Shown here piece after piece: positions 63,403 to 64,000 of a stretch of 64,000 nucleotides of DNA (the stretch's first letter is position 1; each line of letters begins with the position of its first letter). Source of the stretch: Lumbricus terrestris (Eukaryota; Annelida; Clitellata; Crassiclitellata; Lumbricidae); assembly GCA_949752735.1 (NCBI GenBank), contig OX457038.1, positions 66,400,353-66,464,352 of the forward strand, written 5' to 3'. Both the position numbers and the translations under genes were made by a program. The notes under the pieces are model-generated. The model made no database searches and was not told the origin of the DNA. It saw only the letters and a list, made by a program, of their open reading frames with translations.

Positions 63403-63734
63403 CAGTAGCGGCGCTAGGGAGGTATATAAAAAAGGGCATCCATTTTTCCCCCATGTAAAAATGAAATATTTGCACGATTAACCCCCTTTAGCCCCCTCCC
63501 ACAAATAGCCGCAAAGGTGCGCACGAGGTTTGCGAGACAGTTTGGCGCATTTGGAAAAGGGCCATTTTCCAAGATTTCGACCCGATGACTAAAAAAAGGC
63601 TGAACTGGAAAATTTTCTTCAGATTTTGTGTCGATGACTTTAAAAAATTCGTCCGAAATTTTTGCGACCGAAAACGGAAAATTTTCTCCCGCAAATTCAG
63701 CCCCCCCCAAACTGAAATCCTGGCGCCGCCACTG
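63403..63734. mobile_element. 332-bp MITE inserted in the CTACT array
   Basis: Ends are CAGTAGCGGCGCTAGG and the complement of CCTGGCGCCGCCACTG, inverted with two mismatches. The CTACT array lies on both sides. Flanks CTACGTGT and GAACGTTT agree at five of eight bases, so the duplication is decayed or of another length. No protein is encoded. The end sequence suggests an hAT-like non-autonomous element. Confidence 0.6.
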
Positions 63735-63739
63735 GAACG

Positions 63740-63962
63740 TTTCTCTACTCTTGACTACTCTACTCTACTCTACTCTACTACTTTTCTTCTATTCCCTTTT
63801 CAACTACTCTCTGCTCTACTTTACTATGTTCTACACTACTCTACAGTGCCTGCACTTCTACTATTTGATCTACTTCACTTCTCCACTCCTCTATGCACTA
63901 TACTCTACTCTATTCCATTGTGTATTCCATTCGATTCTATCCTACTCTGTTCTACTCCTCGA
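63740..63962. repeat. (CTACT)n array, continuation
   Basis: Same degenerate pentanucleotide as at 62340-63400, resumed after the inserted element. Confidence 0.88.
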
Positions 63963-64000
63963 TAGGAAGTGATGGTGTTTGCTTGGTCTTTTAGGATGGA

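Overview
The window is eukaryotic, from an animal genome, and most of it is non-coding and repeat-rich. Two host-like genes are intact as single open frames: a short-chain dehydrogenase (minus strand, 9078-9881) and a muscarinic acetylcholine receptor of the invertebrate GAR-2/B type (plus strand, 43461-45923). The receptor type, the very dense microsatellites, the many mobile elements and the dispersed palindrome TAGGCCTA point to a marine invertebrate. An echinoderm or hemichordate is possible, but that is inference; nothing here fixes the species.

The centrepiece is a nearly complete Polinton/Maverick (adintovirus-like) element at 22557-37782, 15,226 bp long. It has 434-458 bp terminal inverted repeats and an exact 6-bp target duplication (GATTAG). 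Inside are fifteen compact, intron-less genes. A rightward block holds protein-primed DNA polymerase B, a small HNH-like protein, an adenain-type protease and two tandem fibre-like proteins with C1q-like heads. A leftward block holds a SAP/NUMOD-like protein, the double jelly-roll major capsid protein, several conserved Polinton proteins of unknown role, a dUTPase-fold protein, a penton-like capsid protein and a packaging ATPase. A final rightward pair is a phospholipase A2-like protein with an N-terminal zinc ribbon and a retroviral-type integrase with a chromodomain. Together they form a virion-building, replication and integration set. The ATPase carries an in-frame TAG at codon 13. The integrase has no ATG and an unusually short spacing between its second and third catalytic residues. 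The copy therefore looks recently active but now defective. An uninterrupted copy of the sequence it landed in lies on the opposite strand near 11.9 kb.

Left flank (1-22.5 kb): microsatellites, a TG...CA element (11292-11740), LINE 3' remnants (near 10.4, 17.6 and 19.4 kb), and a 3.1-kb hAT-like element with an exact 8-bp duplication (13451-16538) that has split an older foldback element (12456-16718).

Right flank (38-64 kb): a second hAT-like element (38059-40276) made mostly of an 86-bp satellite; the receptor gene; a third hAT-like element (46263-47447); a 200-base assembly gap; interleaved inverted repeats (48149-49604); a 5.1-kb satellite of 152-bp units; a possible DNA-polymerase relic; a LINE 3' remnant; a CpG-rich, promoter-like region with NRF-1 and YY1 motifs; and long pentanucleotide arrays (GGTAT, then CTACT) out to the end.
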